This document shows positions 5,674 to 6,015 of a stretch of 6,015 bases of DNA, in pieces. Positions within the stretch are counted from its first letter, which is position 1. The number at the start of each line of letters is the position of its first letter. The notes beneath the pieces were generated by a model. That model made no database searches, had not been told where the DNA came from, and saw nothing but the letters and a program-made list of their open reading frames with translations. This stretch comes from Pontiella desulfatans. Its GTDB lineage: Bacteria; Verrucomicrobiota; Kiritimatiellia; Kiritimatiellales; Pontiellaceae. The position numbers were made by a program, and so were the translations under genes. The DNA lies in contig JARFRL010000379.1 in assembly GCA_029287275.1 (NCBI GenBank), positions 1 to 6,015 on the forward strand, read 5' to 3'.

Positions 5674-6015
5674 ATGGTTGTTGAAATTTTAAAAAAAGCG
5701 AAGGCGGGCGAGAGTTTATCGATCGACGAGTTGGTCGCGTTGCTGTCCATCACCAACGCGGAAGAGCTTCAGGCGTTGTACGACACCGCGTATTTCCTCA
5801 AGGAGCAGTACGTGGGCAAGATCGCGTATTTCCGCGGGCTGATCGAGTGCTCCAACTTGTGCGTGAAAGACTGCTACTACTGCGGCATCCGGCGGAGCAA
5901 CACGAACGTGGAACGCTTCCAGATGGACGAGGAGGAAATCTTCAAGGAAGCGGTCTGGGCCTACGAGGCGGAATACGGTTCCTGCGTCATTCAATCCGGC
6001 GAGCGTCAGGACGAG
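5674..6015 (+). CDS. hydE: [FeFe]-hydrogenase maturase HydE, radical SAM enzyme (5' part only)
   Basis: The first 114 residues are present; the frame is open at the right edge (HydE is usually about 350 aa). ATG has AGAGGA at 5661-5666 with 7-nt spacing, 13 nt after hydG. Residues 1-50 form the usual helical lead-in (LSIDELVALLS, then LYDTAYFLKEQYVGK). The radical SAM motif is Cys63-VKD-Cys67-YY-Cys70, followed by GIRRSN (71-76), a HydE hallmark, and the SGER SAM-binding segment at 108-111. Cys59 is an additional cysteine just ahead of the cluster motif, where Phe is more usual as I recall it. HydE acts on the HydG-derived Fe(CO)2(CN) cysteine complex on the way to the binuclear cluster. Whether hydA or more genes follow cannot be seen. 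Confidence 0.95.
   Translation, partial: MVVEILKKAKAGESLSIDELVALLSITNAEELQALYDTAYFLKEQYVGKIAYFRGLIECSNLCVKDCYYCGIRRSNTNVERFQMDEEEIFKEAVWAYEAEYGSCVIQSGERQDE

Noticed and set aside
4245..5756. A 503-codon open frame on the minus strand across hydG and the start of hydE.
   Set aside because: It is antisense to a gene with every HydG motif intact. It has no convincing start site, a low-complexity Arg/Val/Asp/Ala/Gln-rich composition and no recognisable motif. Long antisense frames are expected from the GC-rich third positions of hydG.

Overview
The window carries two gene groups separated by an intrinsic terminator. It most resembles an anaerobic member of the Verrucomicrobiota / Kiritimatiellota / Lentisphaerota group. 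That placement is an inference from two things: a secreted protein with an SHD1-like domain, a type common in the PVC superphylum, and a complete-looking [FeFe]-hydrogenase maturation operon, which marks a fermentative or strictly anaerobic life. No rRNA or other phylogenetic marker is present, so it stays tentative.

Left part (1-1144): the 3' end of an unrecognised gene, probably an extracytoplasmic protein with a PA14-like beta fold, is followed 7 nt later by a secreted 236-aa protein with an SHD1-like domain. Both read rightward and end at a strong stem-loop/T-tract terminator at 1107-1144. This part is visibly richer in A+T than the rest.

Right part (1145-6015, running off the right edge): a rightward operon for H-cluster assembly in the order TM1266-like protein (often called HydX), aspartate ammonia-lyase (AspA), HydF, HydG, HydE (5' part only). 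HydG is a radical SAM tyrosine lyase that makes CO, cyanide and an Fe(CO)2(CN)-cysteine synthon. HydE is a second radical SAM enzyme that processes the synthon. HydF is the GTPase/[4Fe-4S] scaffold on which the [2Fe] subcluster is completed before transfer to the hydrogenase. AspA could supply ammonia (or fumarate) locally, and the TM1266-like protein has no proven role. No hydrogenase structural gene (hydA) lies in the window.

The most notable details are: an inverted repeat made of three 9-nt units per arm between hydF and hydG, which also encodes the last five residues and stop codon of hydF; a HydF with Gln where the usual His precedes the CxxC cluster motif; an AspA with Glu where the superfamily has His or Gln in the GRTxL motif; and a CPERNC motif in the TM1266-like protein. 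The operon type is known. I did not find a clearly new system, but these local deviations deserve a check.
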